The notes beneath the pieces were generated by a model. That model saw nothing but the letters and a program-made list of their open reading frames with translations. It was not told the origin of the DNA and did no database searches. Below are positions 1-5,170 of a stretch of DNA of 5,170 nucleotides, in pieces. Position numbers and translations under genes: made by a program. The DNA is from an uncultured Nitrososphaerota archaeon (GTDB lineage Bacteria > Bacillota > Clostridia > Oscillospirales > Ruminococcaceae), in the NCBI GenBank assembly GCA_934869045.1, contig CAKXAF010000170.1:1-5170 (forward strand), read 5' to 3'. The number at the start of each line of letters is the position of its first letter. Position 1 is the first letter of the stretch.

Positions 1-139
1 CCGCGGCTGTCTCCGGGTGCTGTCAGATACCGATGTGCAGCTGAAATCCTCCCGCTGCGATGAGAAAACAGCGGTGGAGCAGGCGGTGGCTTCCATTCTC
101 AGCCTGTCCCATTCCGCCGGAGGGAGGGCTTCCGAATGA
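1..139 (+). CDS. holA: DNA polymerase III delta subunit, C-terminal end (partial)
   Basis: Only the last 45 codons are present, read from base 2 to the TGA at 137-139; the gene begins left of the window. The visible tail contains LRVLSDTDVQLKSSRCDEKT followed by a helix AVEQAVASILSL. This matches the end of the delta subunit family (HolA/YqeN), where a helix of the form 'aDxxlKsg...dexxaLEqxxxxL' closes the C-terminal collar domain. Delta is the clamp-loader subunit that opens the beta sliding clamp during replication, in the cytoplasm. The stop overlaps the next start as ATGA, so the two genes are translationally coupled, and a purine-rich AGGGAGGG (121-128) inside this gene serves as the ribosome binding site for the next. 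The family call rests on a short C-terminal pattern, so it is good but not certain. Confidence 0.72.
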   Translation, partial: RGCLRVLSDTDVQLKSSRCDEKTAVEQAVASILSLSHSAGGRASE

Positions 140-759
140 TCAAGTGCAGAATGCCGGTAATCGTTGAGGGGAAGTATGACCGCATCACCCTTTCCGCTTT
201 GCTGGACGGCACGATTCTGGAGACTGGCGGTTTTGGTATTTACCGCAATCGGGAGCTGATGGAAATGCTCCGGGTCTTGGCGAAAAAGACTGGCATCGTC
301 GTTCGTACGGATTCCGACGCAGCCGGGTTTCAGATCCGCAACCACATCCGCTCCGCCATTCAGGAAGGGACGGTCATCCATGTGTACATCCCCGACGTTT
401 ACGGCAAGGAGCGCCGCAAGGCAGCCGCTTCTAAAGAAGGAAAGCTGGGCGTCGAAGGTCTGGATCCGGCCACCCTGGAGGAGGCCTTCCGGAAGGCGGG
501 TATTGGCACCGAGGAGGTCGCAGATCCCGGCGAGCCGGTGACGAAGACCGACCTGTACCTTTGGGGCTTTACCGGGACCGACGGCGCGTCAGAGCGCCGG
601 AGGCAGCTGCTTTTGAAGCTGGGCTTTCCGGAACGGATGTCTGCCAATGCGATGCTTGGTGCAATAAATGTTTTGTATAATCGAGAAGAATTTTCCAGAC
701 AGTTGTCCAGCTGGTTCCTGACAGAAGAGGAGGCTTTCCATGAATTCCCCGGCTGCTGA
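136..759 (+). CDS. RNase M5-like Toprim domain protein (DUF4093 type)
   Basis: A 207-aa cytoplasmic protein with an N-terminal Toprim fold. The catalytic glutamate motif is VIVEGKYD (residues 8-15, Glu11) and the metal-binding DxD is in RTDSDAAGFQIRNHI (Asp59, Asp61, Gly64). The stretch KEGKLGVEGLDPATLEEAF (100-118) matches the segment that follows the Toprim domain in ribonuclease M5, and the rest (about 130-207) fits the helical DUF4093-type C-terminal region. RNase M5 of Bacillus (about 186 aa) cuts both strands of the 5S rRNA precursor to make mature 5S rRNA; this protein probably does the same or a related double-stranded RNA or nucleic-acid cleavage. The start at 136 is fixed by the ATGA overlap with holA and the AGGGAGGG just upstream. 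Classical rnmV usually lies beside ksgA, so here it may be a paralogue; for that reason no symbol is given. Confidence 0.85.
   Translation: MIKCRMPVIVEGKYDRITLSALLDGTILETGGFGIYRNRELMEMLRVLAKKTGIVVRTDSDAAGFQIRNHIRSAIQEGTVIHVYIPDVYGKERRKAAASKEGKLGVEGLDPATLEEAFRKAGIGTEEVADPGEPVTKTDLYLWGFTGTDGASERRRQLLLKLGFPERMSANAMLGAINVLYNREEFSRQLSSWFLTEEEAFHEFPGC
728..733 (+). promoter_or_regulatory. Ribosome binding site of the 109-aa gene
   Basis: A perfect AGGAGG lies 6 bases before the ATG at 740, inside the end of the Toprim gene. It supports translation of the small downstream gene from 740 despite the 20-bp overlap. Confidence 0.75.
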
Positions 760-1069
760 ATCCGCAATTTGCGCTTTGGAAAACGCGCTGGACCGGGGTG
801 AGCCGGTGGGGGCATATCTCGCCTGCGCCAATGTACTGGCGGAGCTTCTTGCCCTGTGCTATACTGCCTCCGGCATGCCGGTTCCGCCCTTGCAGGAGCG
901 GTTTGCCCGGCTGCCGGAGACTTCGCTGGGGCGGGAATTTCTCCCCAATCTGGAGGCCTACGCCCGGCTCTGTATCCGGCTGGACGGCGTATCTCCCGGC
1001 CGAAAGGCCGATACTTTTTCCCAGGTGACGGATGCGCGCCGCCTGCTGCGGCGGATGCTGGAAGGATAA
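740..1069 (+). CDS. Small helical protein of unknown function
   Basis: A 109-aa protein that I do not recognise. It looks soluble and alpha-helical: an Ala/Leu-rich region (residues 5-42, including AYLACANVLAELLALCYTA), a loop with PVPPL (about 47-51), then helices around 52-82 and 92-108 ending in DARRLLRRMLEG. There is no signal peptide, no long membrane segment and no catalytic motif. The layout (a helix ending in an aromatic residue, a Pro-rich turn, more helices) vaguely recalls HEPN-type or nucleotidyltransferase-associated helical domains, but this is only an impression. A strong AGGAGG 6 bases upstream, the overlap with the Toprim gene, and the 11-bp gap to the MBOAT gene all argue that it is real and co-transcribed. 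A competing overlapping frame (856 onward) is better explained as non-coding extension of the MBOAT gene. Confidence 0.72.
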   Translation: MNSPAAESAICALENALDRGEPVGAYLACANVLAELLALCYTASGMPVPPLQERFARLPETSLGREFLPNLEAYARLCIRLDGVSPGRKADTFSQVTDARRLLRRMLEG

Positions 1070-1073
1070 GGAG
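1068..1073 (+). promoter_or_regulatory. Ribosome binding site that fixes the MBOAT start
   Basis: AAGGAG lies 7 bases before the ATG at 1081. The open frame extends upstream to 856, but the extra 75 codons give an Ala/Gly/Arg-rich sequence unlike any MBOAT N-terminus and overlap the 109-aa gene. This site therefore decides for the start at 1081. Confidence 0.8.
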
Positions 1074-1080
1074 AGTCCCA

Positions 1081-2478
1081 ATGGTTTTTTCAAGTATCAC
1101 CTTTTTATTTGCCTTTTTTCCGGCAGTGCTGCTGATTTATTTCTGCTGCCCGCTCAAAGGAAAAAACTGGGTGCTGGCGGCATCTGGATTGCTGTTTTAC
1201 GCCTGGGGCGAGCCGGTCTATATTGTTTTAATGGTCTTTTCCACGCTGGTGGATTATACGGCTGGCAGGATCATCCACCGGTTTGCGGACCGTCCGACGG
1301 TCCGGCGGACGGCGCTGGTAGCTTCCATTGTCATCAACCTTTCCCTGTTGGGCGTGTTCAAGTACAGCTCGTTCCTGATCGGCAATCTGAACAGCGCCTT
1401 TGGATGGTCCCTGCAAAATCCGGATCTTCCCCTGCCTATCGGGATTTCTTTTTACACCTTCCAGAGCATGTCGTATACCATCGACCTTTACCGCGGAGAT
1501 ACCCGCGTACAGAAAAACTACGTCTATTACCTGGCTTATGTCAGTATGTTCCCGCAGCTGGTAGCCGGCCCCATCGTCCGGTATGAGGATGTGGCCCGGG
1601 AGTTGGAAAACCGCACCGTCACGCTGAACAAGATCGGAGAGGGCGCCTTTCAGTTCGCTATGGGACTGGGGAAAAAGGTGCTTCTGGCAAACAACATCGG
1701 CCTCCTCTGGACTCAGGTGAAGGCGGCGTCCGGCGACAGCCTTCCGGCGGTAACGGCCTGGTTGGGGATTTTGGCGTTCACCTTTCAGATTTACTTCGAT
1801 TTTTCCGGGTATTCAGACATGGCCTGCGGTATGGGGCGGATACTGGGCTTTACCTTCCCCCGGAACTTCAATTTCCCGTATATGGCGAAATCCATCACGG
1901 ATTTCTGGCGGCGGTGGCACATTACCCTGAGTTCATGGTTCAAAAGCTACGTGTATATCCCTTTGGGCGGAAACCGCAGGGGGACCGTGCGGACAGTCTG
2001 CAATCTGCTGATCGTCTGGCTGCTCACCGGACTTTGGCACGGGGCCAGCTGGAACTTTGTCCTTTGGGGGTTGTATTTCGGCGTTCTGCTCATCTTTGAA
2101 AAATTTTTTCTTGCCAGGTTTCTGGAGCGGCTGCCCGGCTGGGTTCGGCGTGTCTACACCTTCCTGCTGGTGGTGCTGGGCTGGGTCTTCTTTGAGATGG
2201 AAACGCCTGCCGCTATCGGGCAGTTTTTGCAGTCCCTGCTGGGTGCGGGCGGGATTGCGGACAGCCATTCCGGCTATCTGCTGCTGACCTTCGGGCTGCT
2301 GATGCTGGTTTGCGCAGCTGCGGCGAACAACTGGCTCCCCTCTCTTCTGGCCAAGGCGGAAGACCGGTGGCCGGCGGTGCGATGCCTCCGGCCGGTGTGG
2401 ATGGCGGCGCTTTTGGTCGCGTCTACGGCTTTCCTGGTGAACTCCACCTATAATCCCTTTCTGTATTTCCGATTCTGA
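1081..2478 (+). CDS. MBOAT family O-acyltransferase (AlgI/PatA/DltB-like)
   Basis: A 465-aa polytopic membrane protein beginning MVFSSITFLFAFFPAVLLIY, the usual N-terminus of the AlgI branch of the membrane-bound O-acyltransferase family, and of normal length for it. Family signatures are in order: PLPIGISFYTFQSMSYTID (117-135), FPQLVAGPIVRYED (157-170), YFDFSGYSDMA (238-248), NFNFPYMAKSITDFWRRWH (262-280), YIPLGGNRRG (292-301) and LLTGLWHGASWNFVLWGLYFG (314-334). His320 in the WHGASWN motif is the expected catalytic histidine and His280 is the second conserved one. Such proteins pass an acyl group, commonly acetyl from a cytoplasmic donor, across the membrane to a partner that modifies an exported polysaccharide or cell-wall polymer. 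The DHHW gene 14 bp downstream is that partner. The acyl donor and the polymer cannot be told from this window. Confidence 0.95.
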   Translation: MVFSSITFLFAFFPAVLLIYFCCPLKGKNWVLAASGLLFYAWGEPVYIVLMVFSTLVDYTAGRIIHRFADRPTVRRTALVASIVINLSLLGVFKYSSFLIGNLNSAFGWSLQNPDLPLPIGISFYTFQSMSYTIDLYRGDTRVQKNYVYYLAYVSMFPQLVAGPIVRYEDVARELENRTVTLNKIGEGAFQFAMGLGKKVLLANNIGLLWTQVKAASGDSLPAVTAWLGILAFTFQIYFDFSGYSDMACGMGRILGFTFPRNFNFPYMAKSITDFWRRWHITLSSWFKSYVYIPLGGNRRGTVRTVCNLLIVWLLTGLWHGASWNFVLWGLYFGVLLIFEKFFLARFLERLPGWVRRVYTFLLVVLGWVFFEMETPAAIGQFLQSLLGAGGIADSHSGYLLLTFGLLMLVCAAAANNWLPSLLAKAEDRWPAVRCLRPVWMAALLVASTAFLVNSTYNPFLYFRF

Positions 2479-2492
2479 GGAGGTTTGCGTTT

Positions 2493-3668
2493 ATGCGTTT
2501 TGCAGAGATTATGCGGAATAGCGGCCGCAGGCTTCCGCTATTCGGCAACATTCTTTCCGGCCTACTGTTTTTGGCGGCGCTGTTTTTGGGTGCGGTGATG
2601 ACATTCGCGGTGCCGAAGGCGGAGTTTTCCGAGGACGAGAACAAGTATCTGGCGGAGTTTCCGAGGTTTTCCGTTTCCAGCATCCGGGAAAAGACGTTTA
2701 TGAGCGGTTTTGAGGACTATTCCGCGGATCATTTTCCGGCCCGCTCCGCCTGGATCGGCCTGCAAACCCGGCTTCAGCTTCTTATGGGTCAGCGGGAGGT
2801 CAACGGCGTTTATATTTTGAAGGACCGGCTTCTGGAACAGGTGGCCCCTCCTTCCGGAAAAAATGTAGCCAATTCGGTTCTGGCCATGAGCGAATTTGCG
2901 GAGCGCTTCGATGGAGCAACGTACCTGATGCTGGTTCCCACGGCTGCGGAGATCTACCACGGGATGCTTCCGGCCGGTGCGCCGACTCTTTCCGAGCGGA
3001 CGACCATTGACGAGGTCTACAAAAAGGTGCAGAACGTCACCACCGTGGATGCCTACGCTTCGCTGAGCACCAACAGCGAGCAGTATCTCTACTATCGGTC
3101 CGATCATCACTGGACCTCCCGGGGAGCTTATCTGGGCTATGGGGCGCTGTCCGCGAAAATGGGCTTCACGCCGGTCCCCCTGGACCGGTTCAACGTGGAG
3201 CATGCCAGCCACAATTTCAGGGGTTCCCTGTACAGCAAGGTCATCTACAGCGGGGTGGACGCGGACAGCATCGATTTGTATTCCTATCCATCCGGCGCCA
3301 ATGTGACCGGGGTTTCGGTGTTTGACGGTACGAATTGGGAAGAACGGGACAGCCTGTATTGCCGAGAATTTTTGGAGAAAAAGGATCAGTATTCGGTCTT
3401 TCTGGGACAAAACCAGCCAGTTGTCACCATTGCGACGGACTATCCCGGCGATAACAGCCTGATTATTTTTAAGGATTCCTACGCACATTCGCTGGCGCCG
3501 TTTCTGGCGCTGCATTACAGCAAGATTACGCTGGTGGATCTGCGCTATCTCGCGGTGCCCTTCGAGAGGGTTGTGGATCTGGGCAGCTACAGCCAGGCGC
3601 TGTTCTGCTACAATGTCAAGACCTTTGTGGACGAGAACAACGTCCGGAAGGTCAATTTGAAGCCGTGA
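2493..3668 (+). CDS. DHHW family membrane-anchored SGNH-like protein (AlgX/AlgJ-like acyl transfer partner)
   Basis: A 391-aa protein with a positively charged N-terminus (Arg2, 8, 12, 13), one hydrophobic anchor (about 17-40) and a large extracellular domain. After the anchor comes the family-typical FSEDENKYLAEFPRFS (45-60). The namesake motif YYRSDHHWTSRGAYLGY spans 200-216 and supplies Asp204 and His206, which align in pattern with the Asp-x-His-Trp of AlgX/AlgJ. IIFKDSYAHSLAPFL (324-338) holds the likely nucleophile Ser329. Together these give a probable Ser-His-Asp triad. The inferred role is to receive acyl groups delivered by the MBOAT partner and place them on an extracellular polymer. 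AGGAGG at 2478-2483, overlapping the MBOAT stop codon, sits 9 bases before the ATG and supports this start; an in-frame Met7 is a less likely alternative. It is the last gene before the terminator. Confidence 0.93.
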   Translation: MRFAEIMRNSGRRLPLFGNILSGLLFLAALFLGAVMTFAVPKAEFSEDENKYLAEFPRFSVSSIREKTFMSGFEDYSADHFPARSAWIGLQTRLQLLMGQREVNGVYILKDRLLEQVAPPSGKNVANSVLAMSEFAERFDGATYLMLVPTAAEIYHGMLPAGAPTLSERTTIDEVYKKVQNVTTVDAYASLSTNSEQYLYYRSDHHWTSRGAYLGYGALSAKMGFTPVPLDRFNVEHASHNFRGSLYSKVIYSGVDADSIDLYSYPSGANVTGVSVFDGTNWEERDSLYCREFLEKKDQYSVFLGQNQPVVTIATDYPGDNSLIIFKDSYAHSLAPFLALHYSKITLVDLRYLAVPFERVVDLGSYSQALFCYNVKTFVDENNVRKVNLKP

Positions 3669-3703
3669 CGCTTTTTCAAATAAGAATTTTCTAACCAAAC
3701 GAA

Positions 3704-3745
3704 AGCCCTCCCGCCGGAAAAGACCAGCGGGAGGGCTGCTTTTTT
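3704..3745 (+). terminator. Rho-independent terminator after the DHHW gene, possibly bidirectional
   Basis: Arms AGCCCTCCCGC (3704-3714) and GCGGGAGGGCT (3727-3737) pair perfectly over 11 bp around a 12-nt loop, followed by GCTTTTTT. This is a strong intrinsic terminator for the plus-strand unit, 35 bp after its last stop. Read on the minus strand, the same hairpin lies 13 bp past the nearest coding end (stop at 3759-3761) and is followed by TTTCGTTT, so it may also end the flavodoxin-like transcript, though with a poorer T-tract. Confidence 0.92.
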
Positions 3746-3758
3746 CAAAGGAGGAGAC

Positions 3759-4193
3759 TCAGCCAATGTGTTCAAAAAGGGAAGTGACGATTTTTGTGGC
3801 AAAGTCCGTGGCGGTTTTGACCTTGTCGTCGGTCAGCTTGCCTGTGCCGAAGAGGCCTTTCTTGATTTCCAGGCCCTGCACGCCAGAAACCGTTACGTTG
3901 TTGGCTTTAAAAATGTCGGCCAGCTCGCCGATGTCGCCATCGCCGGTGTTGGACAGGGTGATGATAGCAACGTTGGAAGCACGCTCCGCGCTGAGATCCT
4001 TGCAGAAATCCAAAAGCTGTTTTGCTTTTTTGCCGTAGTTGTCAAACACGATAATAACCAGCTTTTCCTTCTCGCAGGGATATGCAGGCGGAATCTGATC
4101 GCACTTACATTTGAAGGTTCTGCCGACAGCAGTCGCTACAGCCTCCGCATTGCCTTTACCGTTTTTGGAGAAGTACAGCACTTGCATTTTCAT
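3759..4193 (-). CDS. Flavodoxin-fold protein
   Basis: A 144-aa cytoplasmic protein of usual flavodoxin length. The first strand and phosphate-binding loop are MQVLYFSKNGKGNAEAVA (3-20), with Ser9, Asn11, Gly12, Gly14 and Asn15 where the FMN phosphate would sit. Later strands are KLVIIVFDNYGK (44-55) and NVAIITLSNTGDGDIGELADIF (74-95), each followed by a helix, as in the alternating beta-alpha flavodoxin fold. It may bind FMN and act in electron transfer or as a small NAD(P)H/flavodoxin-type reductase, but the loops that hold the isoalloxazine ring are not the classical Trp/Tyr ones, so cofactor binding is unproven. Cysteines at 29, 31, 40 and 64 are a notable extra. The start at 4193 has AAAGGA (4204-4209) 10 bases upstream; Met3 is a possible alternative. 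It converges on the plus-strand unit and appears to be a single-gene transcript. Confidence 0.82.
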   Translation of the reverse strand: MKMQVLYFSKNGKGNAEAVATAVGRTFKCKCDQIPPAYPCEKEKLVIIVFDNYGKKAKQLLDFCKDLSAERASNVAIITLSNTGDGDIGELADIFKANNVTVSGVQGLEIKKGLFGTGKLTDDKVKTATDFATKIVTSLFEHIG

Positions 4194-4203
4194 GATGAGA
4201 TCG

Positions 4204-4209
4204 TCCTTT
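4204..4209 (-). promoter_or_regulatory. Ribosome binding site of the flavodoxin-like gene
   Basis: On the minus strand AAAGGA lies 10 bases before the ATG at 4193 (4 bases before-Met3 spacing would be 16). It favours the first Met as the start, though the match is weaker than the AGGAGG sites of the plus-strand genes. Confidence 0.55.
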
Positions 4210-4247
4210 CAGTCTTCCTATGTCAGTTTCCATCCGGGAGAATGGAG

Positions 4248-4283
4248 CCGGAGCAGCCCGCCTCCATAGCGCAACTGCTCCAG
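4248..4283 (-). other. Inverted repeat in the leader of the flavodoxin-like gene
   Basis: In the inferred leader, minus-strand CTGGAGCAG (4275-4283) can pair with CTGCTCCGG (4248-4256) to form a 9-bp stem with one G-T pair and an 18-nt loop. A second, competing pairing uses CTCCAT (4262-4267) with ATGGAG (4242-4247) on the plus strand notation. No T-tract follows, so it is not an ordinary terminator. It does not match any riboswitch I recognise; it may affect mRNA stability or be a protein-binding site, or mean nothing. Confidence 0.4.
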
Positions 4284-4305
4284 TGTATTTTTATACAGTA
4301 ATTCT

Positions 4306-4334
4306 AGTTTAGCATGAAATATGAAGATTGTCAA
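4306..4334 (-). promoter_or_regulatory. Sigma-70/SigA-type promoter of the flavodoxin-like gene
   Basis: On the minus strand a perfect -35 TTGACA (4329-4334) is separated by exactly 17 bases from TAAACT (4306-4311), which matches the -10 consensus at 4 of 6 positions and is preceded by the extended -10 TG (TGCTAAACT). It lies in the AT-rich gap between the TrkH gene and the flavodoxin-like gene and predicts a transcript start near 4299 and a leader of about 105 nt. Confidence 0.75.
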
Positions 4335-4425
4335 AAATAATCTGTAAACATTCGATTAAATTATGAATATACGTAAAAATATCTGAATAAAACTTGGATG
4401 ATTTGCCGAATTTTCTGCAAAGCAT

Positions 4426-5170
4426 TTATTTTTTCCAGGCAAGGGGTGAAAATAGCATCAGCATGGGGAAAAGTTCCAGCCGCCCGGCCAGCATATCAAA
4501 GGAGAGCACGATTTTCGACAGTGCGCTCAGCTCTCCGTAATGCCCAGCAGGCCCCACGGCCCCAAGGCCGGGTCCCACGTTGTTGATGCAGGCGGCCACA
4601 GCGGTGAAGGCGGTGGTGAAATCCAGCTGGTCCAAGGCCAGGACAAGGAACGAGGCTGCGTAGAGAATCACATACACGATCAGAAAGGCGCTGACCCCGC
4701 TGAAGACTTCCTGCTCCACCGTCTTTCCTTCGAATTTGATGGAGTTAACCGACCGCGGTGAGATCATGTGCTTGATCTCCTTTTTGGCGATTTTTCCAAG
4801 GATGAGAATTCGGGAGACTTTGATGCCTCCGCCCGTGGAGCCGGCACAGGCCCCGCAGAACATCAGGCATACCAGAATCACTTTGGAAAACAGCGGCCAT
4901 TTGTCAAAATCCGCCGTGGCAAAGCCGGTAGTCGTAATGATGGAGGAAACCTGGAAAAAGGCGTATCGCAGGGACTTCCCCACCGTGCCGTAGAGATGGA
5001 AGATATCTGCGGCGATTAGGGCGGTGGAAACGCCTATGATCCCCAGATACCAGCGGGCTTCCTGACAGCGGAAGGCCTGGGCTGCCTCTCCGGCCAGGAG
5101 CAGGTAGAAAACGTTGAAATTAATGCCAAAGAGCGTCATAAAGACGCCGATGACAATGTCGGCATAGGCG
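4426..5170 (-). CDS. TrkH/KtrB family potassium transporter subunit, C-terminal half (partial)
   Basis: The frame stays open to the right edge; the ATG at 5137-5139 is internal, since ten further codons (AYADIVIGVF) before it fit the family. About 247 residues are visible, roughly half of a usual TrkH of about 480 aa. Numbering from Met at 5139: MTLFGINFNVFYLLL (1-15) is a conserved membrane stretch; SSIITTTGFATADFD (65-79) is the third pore loop with its selectivity-filter glycine (Gly72); GACAGSTGGGIKVSR (96-110) follows; CINNVGPGLGAVGP (184-197) is the fourth pore loop; MLAGRLELFPMLMLFSPLAWKK (216-237) is the classic C-terminus. The protein is the membrane-spanning K+ pathway, normally gated by a cytoplasmic TrkA/KtrA RCK subunit, which is not in this window and is not the next gene downstream. 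TrkH versus KtrB cannot be decided from this half. Confidence 0.93.
   Translation of the reverse strand, partial: AYADIVIGVFMTLFGINFNVFYLLLAGEAAQAFRCQEARWYLGIIGVSTALIAADIFHLYGTVGKSLRYAFFQVSSIITTTGFATADFDKWPLFSKVILVCLMFCGACAGSTGGGIKVSRILILGKIAKKEIKHMISPRSVNSIKFEGKTVEQEVFSGVSAFLIVYVILYAASFLVLALDQLDFTTAFTAVAACINNVGPGLGAVGPAGHYGELSALSKIVLSFDMLAGRLELFPMLMLFSPLAWKK

Noticed and set aside
856..1080. N-terminal extension of the MBOAT frame by 75 codons
   Set aside because: The extension overlaps the 109-aa gene, does not resemble MBOAT N-termini, and a good ribosome binding site at 1068-1073 supports the start at 1081.
399..1100. Long minus-strand open frames (233 and 174 aa) opposite the Toprim and 109-aa genes
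   Set aside because: They are rich in Pro, Arg, Ala and Ser, have no recognisable motif, and lie antisense to a clear Toprim gene; open frames of this kind are expected opposite GC-rich coding sequence.
2562..3698. A 378-aa minus-strand open frame opposite the DHHW gene
   Set aside because: It is long but antisense to a protein with intact DHHW family motifs, has an Arg/His/Gln-rich composition without domains, and starts inside the 3' region next to the terminator.
4393..4425. Possible terminator after the TrkH gene on the minus strand (TTTGC ... GCAAA)
   Set aside because: Only a 5-bp stem is present and no T-tract follows directly, so it cannot be supported as a terminator.
4284..4425. 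AT-rich gap considered as a transferred segment, attachment site or small gene
   Set aside because: Beyond the promoter at 4306-4334 it shows no direct repeats, no integrase or tRNA sequence and no open frame with a ribosome binding site; low GC is normal for a promoter region.
4398..5019. Plus-strand open frames opposite the TrkH gene
   Set aside because: They are antisense to a gene with unmistakable pore-loop motifs and show no family features.

Overview
The window reads as chromosomal DNA from a moderately GC-rich, low-O2-type Firmicute, most likely a clostridium of the Oscillospiraceae/Ruminococcaceae kind. This is inferred from the DUF4093-type RNase M5-like Toprim protein, the clostridial-style MBOAT/DHHW acylation pair, the strong AGGAGG ribosome binding sites and the codon use. 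No taxon can be proven from the sequence alone.

Left part, plus strand (1-3668): five genes packed tightly in one direction, probably one transcript. First comes the C-terminal end of holA (DNA polymerase III delta subunit). It overlaps by ATGA a Toprim gene related to ribonuclease M5. That gene overlaps by 20 bp a small helical protein of unknown function (109 aa). An MBOAT membrane O-acyltransferase (465 aa) follows after 11 bp, and a membrane-anchored DHHW/AlgX-like SGNH-type protein (391 aa) after 14 bp. The last two form the familiar two-part machine that moves acyl groups across the membrane and places them on an extracellular polymer. A strong 11-bp hairpin with a T-tract (3704-3745) closes the block.

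Right part, minus strand (3759-5170): a 144-aa flavodoxin-fold protein is transcribed towards the plus-strand block, so the two units converge on the shared hairpin. It has its own recognisable promoter (TTGACA, 17 bp, TGnTAAACT) and a roughly 105-nt leader that can fold. Upstream of it on the same strand is the C-terminal half of a TrkH/KtrB potassium transporter subunit, which runs off the right edge. The AT-rich gap at about 4284-4425 separates these two genes and carries the flavodoxin promoter.

No RNA gene, insertion sequence, CRISPR array or clearly new system is visible. The points most worth a second look are the unknown 109-aa protein between housekeeping and envelope genes, the odd joining of replication/RNA-processing genes with a polymer-acylation pair, and the cysteine-bearing, atypical flavodoxin-like protein with its structured leader.
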